64,000 bases of DNA from Burkholderiales bacterium (lineage in GTDB: Bacteria; Pseudomonadota; Gammaproteobacteria; Burkholderiales; Burkholderiaceae_C): assembly GCA_016213325.1 (NCBI GenBank), contig JACRAY010000024.1, positions 248,001-312,000 on the forward strand. Reading direction: 5' to 3'. The notes beneath the pieces were generated by a model. The model was not told the origin of the DNA. It searched no databases and was given only the letters and a program-made list of their open reading frames with translations. Of this stretch, positions 16,003 through 24,267 are shown piece by piece. Made by a program: the position numbers and the translations under genes. Within the stretch, counting starts at the first letter, position 1. Each line of letters opens with the position of its first letter.

Positions 16003-17349
16003 TCACCGCCCGCCCAACTTCTGCGCCACCTTCCCCGTCTCGTTACCCTCGCGCTTGCCGTCGGCCGAGATGCGCAGGTAGTCGAAGGCGTTTTCCTCGC
16101 GCACTTCCACCACCTGGCCCTCGCGCAGCGTCGGGATGGCGCGCGGCTGGTTCTTCAGGATGCCGGTGATGCGGCTGTCCTTCCAGTCGGTCACTTCGAC
16201 CCACATGTATTCGATGCCGCCCTGCGGTGTGCGGAACGGCATCCGCAGCTGGATGAATTCACCGGGCGCCAGGCCGGCCGCGAAGGCGGCCTTCAGCTGG
16301 GGCAGCCGCTCGCGGGCTCGCTTGCTGGCTTCCAGCAGTTCCGGGGCGTTGGGCTTGACGGTCATGACCGTGTCTTCCCCGCCGAAAGCCGAGCGCAGCA
16401 GCGCCGCGTACGCGGCATGGCGGTCGGCGCCCGGCTCGGCCGGGAAGCCCACCTCGAGCAGGCGGCCGGGCGGGTCTTCCTTCTCGGGCGTGCCCGGTGA
16501 GAGGGTCAGCTGTGCAATGCCGGTTGCGCCCTTCTTCGATGCAGCCGCCAGCTCTTTCTGCACCTGGGGGTGGCGGATGCTCGCGAGCTCCAGCTTGAAG
16601 TTGCCCGGCAAGGACGCGGGCGCGCCTTCCACCAGCGACTGCGTGAGCGCGCCCAGCAGGATGCCCATCGGCCGGCTGGCCGAGCGCGAGAAGTCCTGCA
16701 CCACCACGTCGGGCAGGCCGAACTTGGCCATGCCCAGGCTGACTGCGCGCACCATCTGGCCCTTGTTGTAGGCATAGAAGGTGATGTGGCGGCCCACCTG
16801 CGGCAGGTTGCCCGACCAGGTGTCCAGCCGGCGCTGCTTCCATGCGTCGGGCGTGAAGATCTCGCGCGTCTGCTGGTCCCACACCAGCGCACCGGCTTCG
16901 CGCGCCAGTTTCTCCACCAGTTCGTCGGCCGCACGCAACGATTCGAGCGCGCGTGCGCCGGGGTGCGCGAAATCGAGGACCAGCACCTGCTGGGTCTGTT
17001 GCAGGGCGCGCCCCTGCTCGGGGGACAGCCCGCGGCCCAGGTGCTGCAGCAGCGCCAGGTCCGGCGGGCGGTACTTGGCCCTTGGGTCTTTCTCGACGCG
17101 CCCCCGCACCAGGGCGAGGCGCGTGGCACCCACCGGCAGCGTGTCGGTAAGCATGGGCCCGGCCCGGTTGGCCGTGGCCAGCGCGTTCAGGCGCTGCAGC
17201 GGGTCGGCTGCAGGGGCCGGCAGGTAGAACACGGCGTACTGGATGCGGACCTGGTCGGACTTGAGCGGGCCGGCCGCCGCCTGCGCCATGGCCACCGCCG
17301 GCACCACCAGCATCGCGCACGCGAGCCACGCCCGCAACGTCTTCATCAT
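16003..17349 (-). CDS. Secreted DUF2314-domain protein
   Basis: A 448-residue protein with a signal peptide (LRAWLACAMLVVPAVAMAQ). Its C-terminal 85 residues match the DUF2314 pattern (APGEFIQLRMPFRTPQGG, EYMWVEVTDWKDSRITGIL, then LREGQVVEV). The first 300 residues are a poorly characterised region with no catalytic motif I recognise. GAGGAG lies 9 bases before ATG 17349; ATG 17358 sits only one base after it and ATG 17346 follows. It is divergent from urtA. Function unknown. Confidence 0.82.
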   Translation of the reverse strand: MMKTLRAWLACAMLVVPAVAMAQAAAGPLKSDQVRIQYAVFYLPAPAADPLQRLNALATANRAGPMLTDTLPVGATRLALVRGRVEKDPRAKYRPPDLALLQHLGRGLSPEQGRALQQTQQVLVLDFAHPGARALESLRAADELVEKLAREAGALVWDQQTREIFTPDAWKQRRLDTWSGNLPQVGRHITFYAYNKGQMVRAVSLGMAKFGLPDVVVQDFSRSASRPMGILLGALTQSLVEGAPASLPGNFKLELASIRHPQVQKELAAASKKGATGIAQLTLSPGTPEKEDPPGRLLEVGFPAEPGADRHAAYAALLRSAFGGEDTVMTVKPNAPELLEASKRARERLPQLKAAFAAGLAPGEFIQLRMPFRTPQGGIEYMWVEVTDWKDSRITGILKNQPRAIPTLREGQVVEVREENAFDYLRISADGKREGNETGKVAQKLGGR

Positions 17350-17413
17350 CTTGCGCATCTCCTCGAAAGCCTGAGCACTATAGCTTTTGCCCGTACGCCA
17401 TGTGTCGTATAGG

Positions 17414-17430
17414 CGCACCGCTGGGGTGCA
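17414..17430. promoter_or_regulatory. Putative NtrC-type binding site upstream of urtA
   Basis: CGCACC-GCTGG-GGTGCA matches the NtrC half-site arrangement TGCACC-N5-GGTGCA with one mismatch. It lies 52 bases before the urtA ATG. Urea uptake operons are commonly nitrogen-controlled, so the position makes sense. I did not find a convincing sigma-54 -24/-12 element around it, which weakens the case. Confidence 0.45.
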
Positions 17431-17481
17431 CCTAGCATGGGCTTCGCTGTCATCCCTTATCCACCCAGGAGCTTCACGAAC

Positions 17482-18753
17482 ATGCAACGCCGCTTTACCC
17501 TCAAGGCGATCACCGCCGCCGTCGCGCTCGCCAGCGTCGGCACCGCCGCCCTCGCGCAATCCAAGGACACCATCAAGGTCGGCATCCTGCACAGCCTGTC
17601 GGGCACCATGGCCATTTCCGAAACCGTGTTGAAGGACACGGCGCTGATGGCGATCGAGGAGATCAACGCCAAGGGCGGCGTGCTGGGCAAGAAGCTCGAG
17701 CCCGTGGTGGTCGACCCCGCCTCCAACTGGCCGCTGTTCGCCGAGAAGACCAAGCAGCTGCTCGGCCAGGACAAGGTGGCCGTGATGTTCGGCTGCTGGA
17801 CCAGCGTGTCGCGCAAGTCGGTGCTGCCGGTCGTCGAGGAAATGAACGGCCTCCTGTTCTACCCCGTGCAGTACGAAGGCGAAGAGCTGTCGAAGAACGT
17901 GTTCTACACGGGAGCGGCGCCCAACCAGCAGGCGATTCCGGCCGTCGAATACCTGATGTCCAAGGATGGCGGCGGCGCCAAGCGCTTCGTGCTGCTGGGC
18001 ACCGACTACGTCTATCCCCGCACCACCAACAAGATCCTGCGCGCCTTCCTCAAGAGCAAGGGCGTGAAGGACAGCGACATCGACGAGAAGTACACGCCGT
18101 TCGGCCACAGCGACTACCAGACCATCGTCGCCGACATCAAGAAGTTCTCCGCGGGCGGCAAGACGGCCGTGATCTCCACGATCAACGGCGACTCCAACGT
18201 GCCCTTCTACAAGGAACTCGGCAACGCCGGCCTGAAGGCCAAGGACGTGCCGGTGGTGGCGTTCTCGGTGGGGGAAGAGGAGCTGCGCGGTGTCGACACC
18301 AAGCCGCTGGTGGGCCACCTCGCAGCGTGGAACTACTTCATGTCGGTGAAGAACCCCACCAATGACGAGTTCACCAAGAAGTGGGCCGCCTACGCCAAGG
18401 CCAAGGGCATCGCCGGCCACAAGGACAAGCCGCTGACCAACGACCCGATGGAAGCCACCTACATCGGCGTGTACATGTGGAAGCAGGCGGTCGAGAAGGC
18501 CAAGTCCACCGACGTCGACAAGGTGATCGCCGCCATGGGTGGCCAGACCTTCAAGGCGCCCTCGGGCTTCGTGGCCAAGATGGACGAGAAGAACCACCAC
18601 CTGCACAAGCCGGTGTTCATCGGCGAAGTCAAGGGTGACGGCCAGTTCAACGTGGTGTGGAAGACCCCGGGCCCGGTCAAGGCCAAGCCCTGGTCGCCGT
18701 ACATCGAAGGCAACGACAAGAAGAAGGACGAGCCGGACGGCAAGTCGAAGTAA
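17482..18753 (+). CDS. urtA: Urea ABC transporter substrate-binding protein
   Basis: A 423-residue periplasmic receptor of the urea/short-chain-amide ABC transporter. After the signal peptide it shows IKVGILHSLSGTMAISE, VVDPASNWPLFAEK, FGCWTSVSRKSVLPV and LLFYPVQYEG, the last two being strong UrtA/FmdD signatures. ATG 17482 is preceded by AGGAG. It heads urtABCDE. A hairpin after its stop could protect its transcript and so raise receptor levels above those of the membrane subunits. Confidence 0.95.
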   Translation: MQRRFTLKAITAAVALASVGTAALAQSKDTIKVGILHSLSGTMAISETVLKDTALMAIEEINAKGGVLGKKLEPVVVDPASNWPLFAEKTKQLLGQDKVAVMFGCWTSVSRKSVLPVVEEMNGLLFYPVQYEGEELSKNVFYTGAAPNQQAIPAVEYLMSKDGGGAKRFVLLGTDYVYPRTTNKILRAFLKSKGVKDSDIDEKYTPFGHSDYQTIVADIKKFSAGGKTAVISTINGDSNVPFYKELGNAGLKAKDVPVVAFSVGEEELRGVDTKPLVGHLAAWNYFMSVKNPTNDEFTKKWAAYAKAKGIAGHKDKPLTNDPMEATYIGVYMWKQAVEKAKSTDVDKVIAAMGGQTFKAPSGFVAKMDEKNHHLHKPVFIGEVKGDGQFNVVWKTPGPVKAKPWSPYIEGNDKKKDEPDGKSK

Positions 18754-18769
18754 GCGCGGGCCTTGCGCG

Positions 18770-18789
18770 ATGGGCGGCGTGCCGCCCAT
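18770..18789 (+). repeat. Hairpin between urtA and urtB
   Basis: ATGGGCGGC-GT-GCCGCCCAT is a perfect 9-pair inverted repeat between the urtA stop and urtB start. No T-run follows, so it is not a strong terminator. Such hairpins after a binding-protein gene usually stabilise the upstream message or attenuate read-through. Confidence 0.6.
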
Positions 18790-18804
18790 TACACAGGATC
18801 CCCG

Positions 18805-20373
18805 ATGAAGCGACTTCTCGTTCTGCTGGCCAGCCTGCTGGCCCTCCATGCGCACGCCCTTACCCCCGACGAAGCCAAGGCCATGGCCATCGGCGAGTCG
18901 GACGCGCGCATCGAGGCCGTGAACAAGGCCGCGGCCACCGGCGACGACAAGACCATCGCCTTCCTGCAGGCGCTGGCCGACGACGCGGTGAAGACCGCCG
19001 GCGGCAAGGTGTTCGTCGTGAAGGACGGCAAGGCCTACGACCCGCTCACGGGTGCCGAGACTGCGCTACCCGCGGACGCCGAAGACGTGGTCAGCAACAA
19101 CCGCATGCGCGGCGAGATCGACAGCGCGCTGGCCGCCATGAAGCTGTTCTCCAAGGAGGACAAGCTGCGCGCCGCCGCCGTCACCGAACTGCAGAAGGAG
19201 CCCGACGAGGCCAAGCTGCCGATGATCGAGAAGGCGTACGCGGCCGAGGCCAACCCCGCCATCAAGGAGCAACTGGCACTGGTGCGCGCCGCGGCTTTGC
19301 TGGGCAGCAGCGACAAGGCCAAGCGGCTCGAAGCCGCGCAGCTGCTCACCTCCAGCCGCAGCCCCGCCACCAAGACGCTGCTGCTGGAACGGCTGAAGCA
19401 GGAGCCGGAAGCCGACGTCAAGTCGGCGCTCGAGTCGTCGCTGCGCAGCGTGGAGCACTCGCTGGCCTGGGGCGACCGCATCGGCGCCGTCTTCTCCGGC
19501 ATCAGCCTGGGCTCCATCCTGTTGCTGGTGGCGCTGGGCCTGGCCATCACCTACGGGCTGATGGGCGTGATCAACATGGCCCACGGCGAGCTGATGATGA
19601 TCGGCGCCTACGCCACCTACGTGGTGCAGGGCGTGTTCCGGCAGTACCTGCCGGGCGCTTTCGACTGGTACCTGGTGGCCGCCATCCCGGTGGCGTTCGC
19701 CGCATCGGCCGTGGTCGGTGCGATCCTCGAACGCGGCGTGATCCGCTTCCTGTACGGCCGCCCGCTGGAGACGCTGCTGGCCACCTGGGGCATCAGCCTG
19801 ATGCTGATGCAGCTGGTGCGCACGGTCTTCGGCGCGCAGAACGTCGCGGTGGAAAACCCGAGCTGGATGTCGGGTGGCGTGATCCTGATGGGCAACCTGC
19901 AGCTGCCGTGGAACCGCATCCTGATCGTCGCCTTCGCGTTCGCGGTGCTGGCTGGCATGGCCTTCCTCATTTCGCGCACGCGGCTCGGCTTGTTCGTGCG
20001 CGGCGTCACGCAGAACCGGCCCATCGCGTCGTGCATGGGCGTCAACACGGCGCGCGTCGATACCTACGCTTTCGCGCTCGGCTCCGGCATCGCGGGGCTG
20101 GCGGGCTGTGCGCTCAGCCAGATCGGCAACGTGGGCCCCGACCTCGGGCAGGCCTACATCGTCGACTCGTTCATGGTGGTGGTGCTGGGCGGCGTGGGGC
20201 AGCTGGCGGGCACGGTGTATGCCGCGCTCGGCCTGGGCATCCTCAACAAGTTCATCGAAGGCTGGGCCGGTGCCGTGCTCGCGAAGATCGCGGTCCTGGT
20301 GCTGATCGTGGTCTTCATCCAGAAGCGGCCGCAGGGCCTGTTCGCCGTCAAGGGCCGCAGCGCGGAAGCGTGA
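18805..20373 (+). CDS. urtB: Urea ABC transporter permease UrtB
   Basis: A 522-residue LivH-type permease with the long N-terminal extension typical of UrtB. Residues 1-210 are a signal peptide and a helical soluble region (LTPDEAKAMAIGESDARIEA). The membrane part begins with GISLGSILLLVALGLAITYG and GVINMAHGELMMIGAYATY. It pairs with UrtC to form the channel. Its TGA overlaps the urtC ATG by one base (TGATG). Confidence 0.95.
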   Translation: MKRLLVLLASLLALHAHALTPDEAKAMAIGESDARIEAVNKAAATGDDKTIAFLQALADDAVKTAGGKVFVVKDGKAYDPLTGAETALPADAEDVVSNNRMRGEIDSALAAMKLFSKEDKLRAAAVTELQKEPDEAKLPMIEKAYAAEANPAIKEQLALVRAAALLGSSDKAKRLEAAQLLTSSRSPATKTLLLERLKQEPEADVKSALESSLRSVEHSLAWGDRIGAVFSGISLGSILLLVALGLAITYGLMGVINMAHGELMMIGAYATYVVQGVFRQYLPGAFDWYLVAAIPVAFAASAVVGAILERGVIRFLYGRPLETLLATWGISLMLMQLVRTVFGAQNVAVENPSWMSGGVILMGNLQLPWNRILIVAFAFAVLAGMAFLISRTRLGLFVRGVTQNRPIASCMGVNTARVDTYAFALGSGIAGLAGCALSQIGNVGPDLGQAYIVDSFMVVVLGGVGQLAGTVYAALGLGILNKFIEGWAGAVLAKIAVLVLIVVFIQKRPQGLFAVKGRSAEA

Positions 20374-21575
20374 TGATGATGCGCGAACCCCCCGCCGTTG
20401 TGCTCGCCGTCCAGTTGCCCAAGCGCTCGCCCTTGCTCACGCGACGCGGCTGGACCGCTTTCCTCGTCGCCCTGGTGCTGGTGTGCGCGGTCGCCCCGGT
20501 GCTGAACCTCGTGGTGCCGCCAGGCAGCGTGTTCCACATGAGCGACTACGCGGTGGCGCTGGTCGGCAAGATCATGTGCTACGCCATCTGCGCACTGGCG
20601 ATGGACCTGATCTGGGGCTACACCGGCATCCTGTCGCTGGGACACGGCCTGTTCTTCGCGCTGGGCGGCTACGTGATGGGCATGTACCTGATGCGGCAGA
20701 TCGGGCGCGACGGGCACTACAAGAGCGAACTGCCGGACTTCATGGTTTTCCTCGACTGGAAGCAGCTGCCCTGGCACTGGACCTTCTCCGACAGTTTCCT
20801 GGCCACCTGCCTGCTGGTGGTGGCCGTGCCGGGCATCGTCGCTTTCGTGTTCGGCTTCTTCGCCTTCCGCTCGCGCATCAAGGGCGTGTACTTCTCCATC
20901 ATCACGCAGGCGCTGACGTTCGCTGCCATGCTGCTGTTCTTCCGCAACGAAACCGGCTTCGGCGGCAACAACGGCTTCACCGACTTCAAGCGCATCCTGG
21001 GTATCTCGATCCAGACGCCGCAGGCGCGCATGGTGCTGTTCGTGCTGACGGGCGTCACGCTGCTGGGCTTCTACCTGGCGGCGCGCTGGCTGGTCACGGC
21101 CAAGTTCGGCCGGGTGCTGCAGGCCGTGCGCGATGCCGAGTCGCGCGTCATGTTCTCCGGCTACAACCCGGTGGGCTACAAGCTCACCATCTGGACCATC
21201 TCGGCCGTGATGTGCGGCGTGGCCGGCGCGCTGTACGTGCCGCAGGTCGGCATCATCAACCCGGGCGAAATGAGCCCGGCCAACTCGATCGAGATCGCGA
21301 TCTGGGCCGCGGTCGGAGGCCGCGCCACGCTGGTCGGGCCGATTGCCGGCGCATTCCTCGTGAGCGGCGCCAAGAGCTGGCTGACCGTCGCCGCCCCCGA
21401 GTTCTGGCTTTATTTCCTGGGCGCGTTGTTTATCGCCGTCACCCTGTTCCTGCCTGATGGCGTTGTGGGTCTGGCACGCAAGTTGCGGAGGGCCGGGCGC
21501 ATTGCCGGGCCGCCCCAAGATGCGCCAGCCCCCTCGGGGGGCAGTGCGAAGCACGTGGGGGGGCCTGGTTCATGA
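20373..21575 (+). CDS. urtC: Urea ABC transporter permease UrtC
   Basis: A 400-residue LivM-type permease with about ten hydrophobic segments (ALAMDLIWGYTGILSLGHGL, SPANSIEIAIWAAVGGRATL). Three adjacent ATGs (20373, 20376, 20379) could serve as start. The last 30 or so residues (GPPQDAPAPSGGSAKHVGGP) are not permease-like. They are translated from a GC-rich REP-like sequence that carries the reading frame into urtD, so the native C-terminus probably ended near LRRAGRIA. The stop overlaps urtD by 4 bases. Confidence 0.94.
   Translation: MMMREPPAVVLAVQLPKRSPLLTRRGWTAFLVALVLVCAVAPVLNLVVPPGSVFHMSDYAVALVGKIMCYAICALAMDLIWGYTGILSLGHGLFFALGGYVMGMYLMRQIGRDGHYKSELPDFMVFLDWKQLPWHWTFSDSFLATCLLVVAVPGIVAFVFGFFAFRSRIKGVYFSIITQALTFAAMLLFFRNETGFGGNNGFTDFKRILGISIQTPQARMVLFVLTGVTLLGFYLAARWLVTAKFGRVLQAVRDAESRVMFSGYNPVGYKLTIWTISAVMCGVAGALYVPQVGIINPGEMSPANSIEIAIWAAVGGRATLVGPIAGAFLVSGAKSWLTVAAPEFWLYFLGALFIAVTLFLPDGVVGLARKLRRAGRIAGPPQDAPAPSGGSAKHVGGPGS
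21508..21568. repeat. GC-rich REP-like element inside the 3' end of urtC
   Basis: This stretch includes the hairpin CCCCCTCGGGGGG followed by CAGTGCGAAGCACGTGGGGG. The layout resembles intergenic palindromic repeats that I recall from Comamonadaceae genomes. Only this copy is obvious in the window. It supplies the last residues of UrtC, which look unlike the rest of the protein. Confidence 0.55.
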
Positions 21576-22447
21576 CACCCGACCTGATGGAAGAGGGGGC
21601 GCGCCGAGTCGCGGCTGCCAAACAGGCCGTAGTCCCCGGCAAGACCGAATCCGGCGGGCGCGCCGCCGGATTCGCCCACCTGCTGGTCGAAGGGCAGGTG
21701 GACGTGAGCCACGGCCGCATCCTGTACCTGGAAGACGTGAGCGTCAGCTTCGACGGCTTCAAGGCGATCAACAGGCTCTCGCTCGACATCGCCCCCGGCG
21801 AGCTGCGCTGCATCATCGGCCCCAACGGCGCGGGCAAGACCACGATGATGGACATCATCACCGGCAAGACGCGGCCCGACGCCGGCACCGTGTTCTTCGG
21901 CAGCACCATCGACTTATTGAGGTACAAGGAAGCCGACATCGCGCAGATGGGCATCGGTCGCAAGTTCCAGAAGCCCACAGTGTTCGAGATGCTCACGGTG
22001 TTCGAGAACCTCGAACTGGCGCTGAAGACCGACAAGAGCGTGCACGCTTCCATGCGTTTCCGGCTCGACTCGGCCGACGCCGACCGGCTGGCCGAGATCC
22101 TGCAGACCATCCATCTCGCCGACAGCGTGGACCGGTTGGCGGGTGAACTCAGTCATGGGCAGAAGCAGTGGCTGGAAATCGGCATGCTGCTGATGCAGGA
22201 CCCCAAGCTGCTGCTGCTGGACGAGCCGGTGGCCGGCATGACGGACGAAGAGACGGCGCGCACCGGCGAACTGTTCCTGTCGCTCAAGGGCAAGCATTCG
22301 CTGATGGTGGTGGAGCACGACATGAGCTTCATCCGCACGATCTCGGAGAAGGTCACCGTGCTGCACGAAGGCTCGGTGCTGGCGGAGGGGACGCTCGACC
22401 AGGTGCAGGGCGACGAACGCGTGATCGAGGTGTATCTTGGGCGCTGA
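21572..22447 (+). CDS. urtD: Urea ABC transporter ATP-binding protein UrtD
   Basis: A 291-residue LivG-type ATPase that, with UrtE, powers urea import. Motifs are Walker A GPNGAGKTT, the signature LSHGQKQWLEIGMLL, Walker B LLLLDEPVAGM and the H-loop VVEHDM. The N-terminal 50 residues precede the ATPase fold and are longer than in many homologues. Start ATG 21572 overlaps the urtC stop. urtE follows after 18 bases. Confidence 0.95.
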   Translation: MTPDLMEEGARRVAAAKQAVVPGKTESGGRAAGFAHLLVEGQVDVSHGRILYLEDVSVSFDGFKAINRLSLDIAPGELRCIIGPNGAGKTTMMDIITGKTRPDAGTVFFGSTIDLLRYKEADIAQMGIGRKFQKPTVFEMLTVFENLELALKTDKSVHASMRFRLDSADADRLAEILQTIHLADSVDRLAGELSHGQKQWLEIGMLLMQDPKLLLLDEPVAGMTDEETARTGELFLSLKGKHSLMVVEHDMSFIRTISEKVTVLHEGSVLAEGTLDQVQGDERVIEVYLGR

Positions 22448-22465
22448 ATACGTGTCCGTTTTCCC

Positions 22466-23158
22466 ATGCTGACAGTCAAGAACATCAACCAGTTCTACGG
22501 CGGCTCGCACATCCTCAGGGACGTGAGCCTCGAGGCAAGGCCCGGCCAGGTTACGGTGGTGCTGGGTCGCAACGGCGTGGGCAAGACCACGCTGCTGAAA
22601 TCGCTGATGGGGCTGGTGCCGATCCGCGAAGGCAGCATCGAGTTCGACGGCAAGGCCATCCAGAAAGACACGCCCTACGAGCGCGCACGCGCCGGCATCG
22701 GCTTCGTGCCGCAGGGCCGCGAGGTCTTTGCGAGGCTCACGGTGGAGGAAAACCTGCGCATGGGCCTGGCCTACCGCAAGGCCGGCACGCCCATCCCCGC
22801 CGAACTGTTCGAGCTTTTCCCAGTGCTCAAGCAGATGCTCGGCCGGCGCGGCGGAGACCTGTCGGGCGGGCAACAGCAGCAACTGGCGATCGCGCGGGCC
22901 CTGGCCGCGAGCCCCCGGCTGCTGGTGCTGGACGAACCTACCGAGGGCATACAGCCGAGCATCATCAAGGACATCGGCCGGGTCATCCGCATGCTGGCCG
23001 ATCGCGGCGAGATGGCGATCCTGCTGGTCGAGCAGTACTACGACTTCGCGCGAGAGCTCGCCGACGAGTACCTGGTGATGGAACGGGGCGAGGTGATTGC
23101 GCGCGGCCGCGGCAAGGACATGGAGGCCGACGGCGTGCGGCAGATGGTCGCCATCTAG
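22466..23158 (+). CDS. urtE: Urea ABC transporter ATP-binding protein UrtE
   Basis: A 230-residue LivF-type ATPase. Motifs are Walker A GRNGVGKTT, FVPQGREVFARLTVEENLRM, the signature LSGGQQQQLAIARAL and Walker B LLVLDEPTEGIQPSI. It is the last gene of urtABCDE. In many relatives urease genes (ureDABC) follow directly. Here 106 bases without a gene are followed by a tiny membrane-protein gene instead. Confidence 0.95.
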   Translation: MLTVKNINQFYGGSHILRDVSLEARPGQVTVVLGRNGVGKTTLLKSLMGLVPIREGSIEFDGKAIQKDTPYERARAGIGFVPQGREVFARLTVEENLRMGLAYRKAGTPIPAELFELFPVLKQMLGRRGGDLSGGQQQQLAIARALAASPRLLVLDEPTEGIQPSIIKDIGRVIRMLADRGEMAILLVEQYYDFARELADEYLVMERGEVIARGRGKDMEADGVRQMVAI

Positions 23159-23238
23159 GCGCAACTGTAGGCTGGTGCTGACCGCGACTCAGGGGCACGG
23201 CCCGCACGGGCGCGCCCCGGCGCGCCGTACCCTGCATT

Positions 23239-23253
23239 GGAAATAAACTTTCC
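23239..23253 (+). promoter_or_regulatory. Inverted repeat upstream of the 24-residue protein
   Basis: GGAAA-TAAAC-TTTCC is a perfect 5-pair inverted repeat ending 1 base before the AGGAGA ribosome-binding site of the gene at 23265. It could be an operator or a small hairpin that controls ribosome access. The surrounding 23159-23264 shows nothing else. Confidence 0.35.
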
Positions 23254-23264
23254 AGGAGAACCAA

Positions 23265-23339
23265 ATGCCCATCATCCTCTGGCTACTCGGCGTGCCGCTC
23301 ACCATCGTGCTGCTGCTGATGCTGTTCGGCGTGCTCTGA
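23265..23339 (+). CDS. Very small (24-residue) single-helix membrane protein
   Basis: Reads MPIILWLLGVPLTIVLLLML then FGVL and stop. AGGAGA lies 5 bases before the ATG, a strong ribosome-binding site for such a short frame. The whole product is one hydrophobic helix with a proline at position 11. I recall similar tiny hydrophobic frames in other proteobacteria, usually unannotated. Function is unknown; a role as a membrane-embedded modulator is possible. Confidence 0.6.
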   Translation: MPIILWLLGVPLTIVLLLMLFGVL

Positions 23340-23340
23340 A

Positions 23341-23508
23341 CTAGATATCGGATTCCTCGTTCATCGCGGCCCGCATCGTGTCGGGCTGCGCCGCTTCGTG
23401 CCGGTCCGCCAGGTAGTCGAAGAACACGCCGAAGCCCAGCAGGGCTGCCAGCAAGGCAGTGCTGAAGAGCAGCGGTCGGATCTGGTTGAGGGCCTGGGCG
23501 CGAGACAC
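23341..23508 (-). CDS. Possible small membrane protein (55 residues)
   Basis: The frame starts at GTG 23508 and reads SRAQALNQIRPLLFSTALLA, then a hydrophobic run ending GFGVFFDY and an acidic tail MRAAMNEESDI. One membrane helix (about residues 13-31) and a charged C-terminus make a plausible small protein. There is no clear ribosome-binding site, and the stop abuts the tail of the opposite gene. Coding status is uncertain. Confidence 0.35.
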   Translation of the reverse strand: MSRAQALNQIRPLLFSTALLAALLGFGVFFDYLADRHEAAQPDTMRAAMNEESDI

Positions 23509-23574
23509 GTGTGAAGGCTAGCGCGGTGCGCGCCGAGCCATGTAGGACAACATCCTGTCTACGCATTGTTGCGC

Positions 23575-23621
23575 CAAAAAAGATCGGGCTGCCGTCCCCC
23601 GGATAGGGGAGGGCAGCCCGA
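23575..23621 (-). terminator. Rho-independent terminator
   Basis: On the - strand a 10-pair stem TCGGGCTGCC/GGCAGCCCGA (23621-23584), with extra G-C pairs inside the loop, is followed within two bases by six T residues (23581-23576). It terminates the secreted-protein gene that ends at 23637. Confidence 0.88.
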
Positions 23622-23636
23622 CATTGTGTGCAGGGG

Positions 23637-24107
23637 TTACCGGCGCGGCTGCACCAGCACCACGGGTTCCGAGGTCTGCGGCTCGACCGTGATGGAGCCC
23701 TGGCCCGAGGGCATCACGACCGTTTCCACCTCGCGCAGCAGGCCGCCACCGGCCACGCTGCCCTCGGTGTTGCCCATGCCCTTGATGCGGGCCTGGCAGG
23801 CAGCCTTGTCTTCGGCGCTGTTGAACACTTCGCAACGGGCCAGCGCATTCGCTTGCAGGTCGCCTTGCGTCTCCAGCAGGCCGCGCTGCTTGTCGGCGCG
23901 GGCGTTGCGCGCTTCGCGCAGGCAGGTCGCCTGGTCCTGCTGGGTCTTGCCGGTCAGGCACGACTGCACTTCCGACTGATAGCTGCCGGTCGCGTCGATG
24001 CCGGTCGTGCCGGCCACCTGGGCGGTGGCGGCGCCTACGGCCAGCACCGCGATCAGGCCAAACGAAACCAGGCTCTTGCGCGAGCGGGTGCGGTCGGTGG
24101 TTGTCAT
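23637..24107 (-). CDS. Secreted hypothetical protein, 156 residues
   Basis: An exported protein with a signal peptide (SLVSFGLIAVLAVGAATAQV). The rest is polar and helical with four cysteines in two C-x8/9-C pairs (SCLTGKTQQDQATC, RCEVFNSAEDKAAC), which may form disulfides in the periplasm. A proline/valine-rich tail ends in VVLVQPRR. AAGGAG lies 8 bases before ATG 24107. It has its own strong terminator, and 160 bases separate it from ureD upstream, so it is a separate unit. I do not recognise the family. Confidence 0.78.
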   Translation of the reverse strand: MTTTDRTRSRKSLVSFGLIAVLAVGAATAQVAGTTGIDATGSYQSEVQSCLTGKTQQDQATCLREARNARADKQRGLLETQGDLQANALARCEVFNSAEDKAACQARIKGMGNTEGSVAGGGLLREVETVVMPSGQGSITVEPQTSEPVVLVQPRR

Positions 24108-24267
24108 GGATGCCACTCCTTCGGGGGTTCAATGGAGTGAAGTTTCGTGGCCGGGACAGCTCGGCGCTGCCGGAGAGCACTGGTGCTGCAAGGAGTCCCG
24201 CAGCCGATAGCCGCGTAGGACGAAACCTAGCCGGTAAAATCCCGGCAACAGGTAGCGGAACAAATCC

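Noticed and set aside
17371..17392. Possible sigma-54 -24/-12 element before urtA
   Set aside because: TTGC is present, but no GG pair lies at the required distance upstream.
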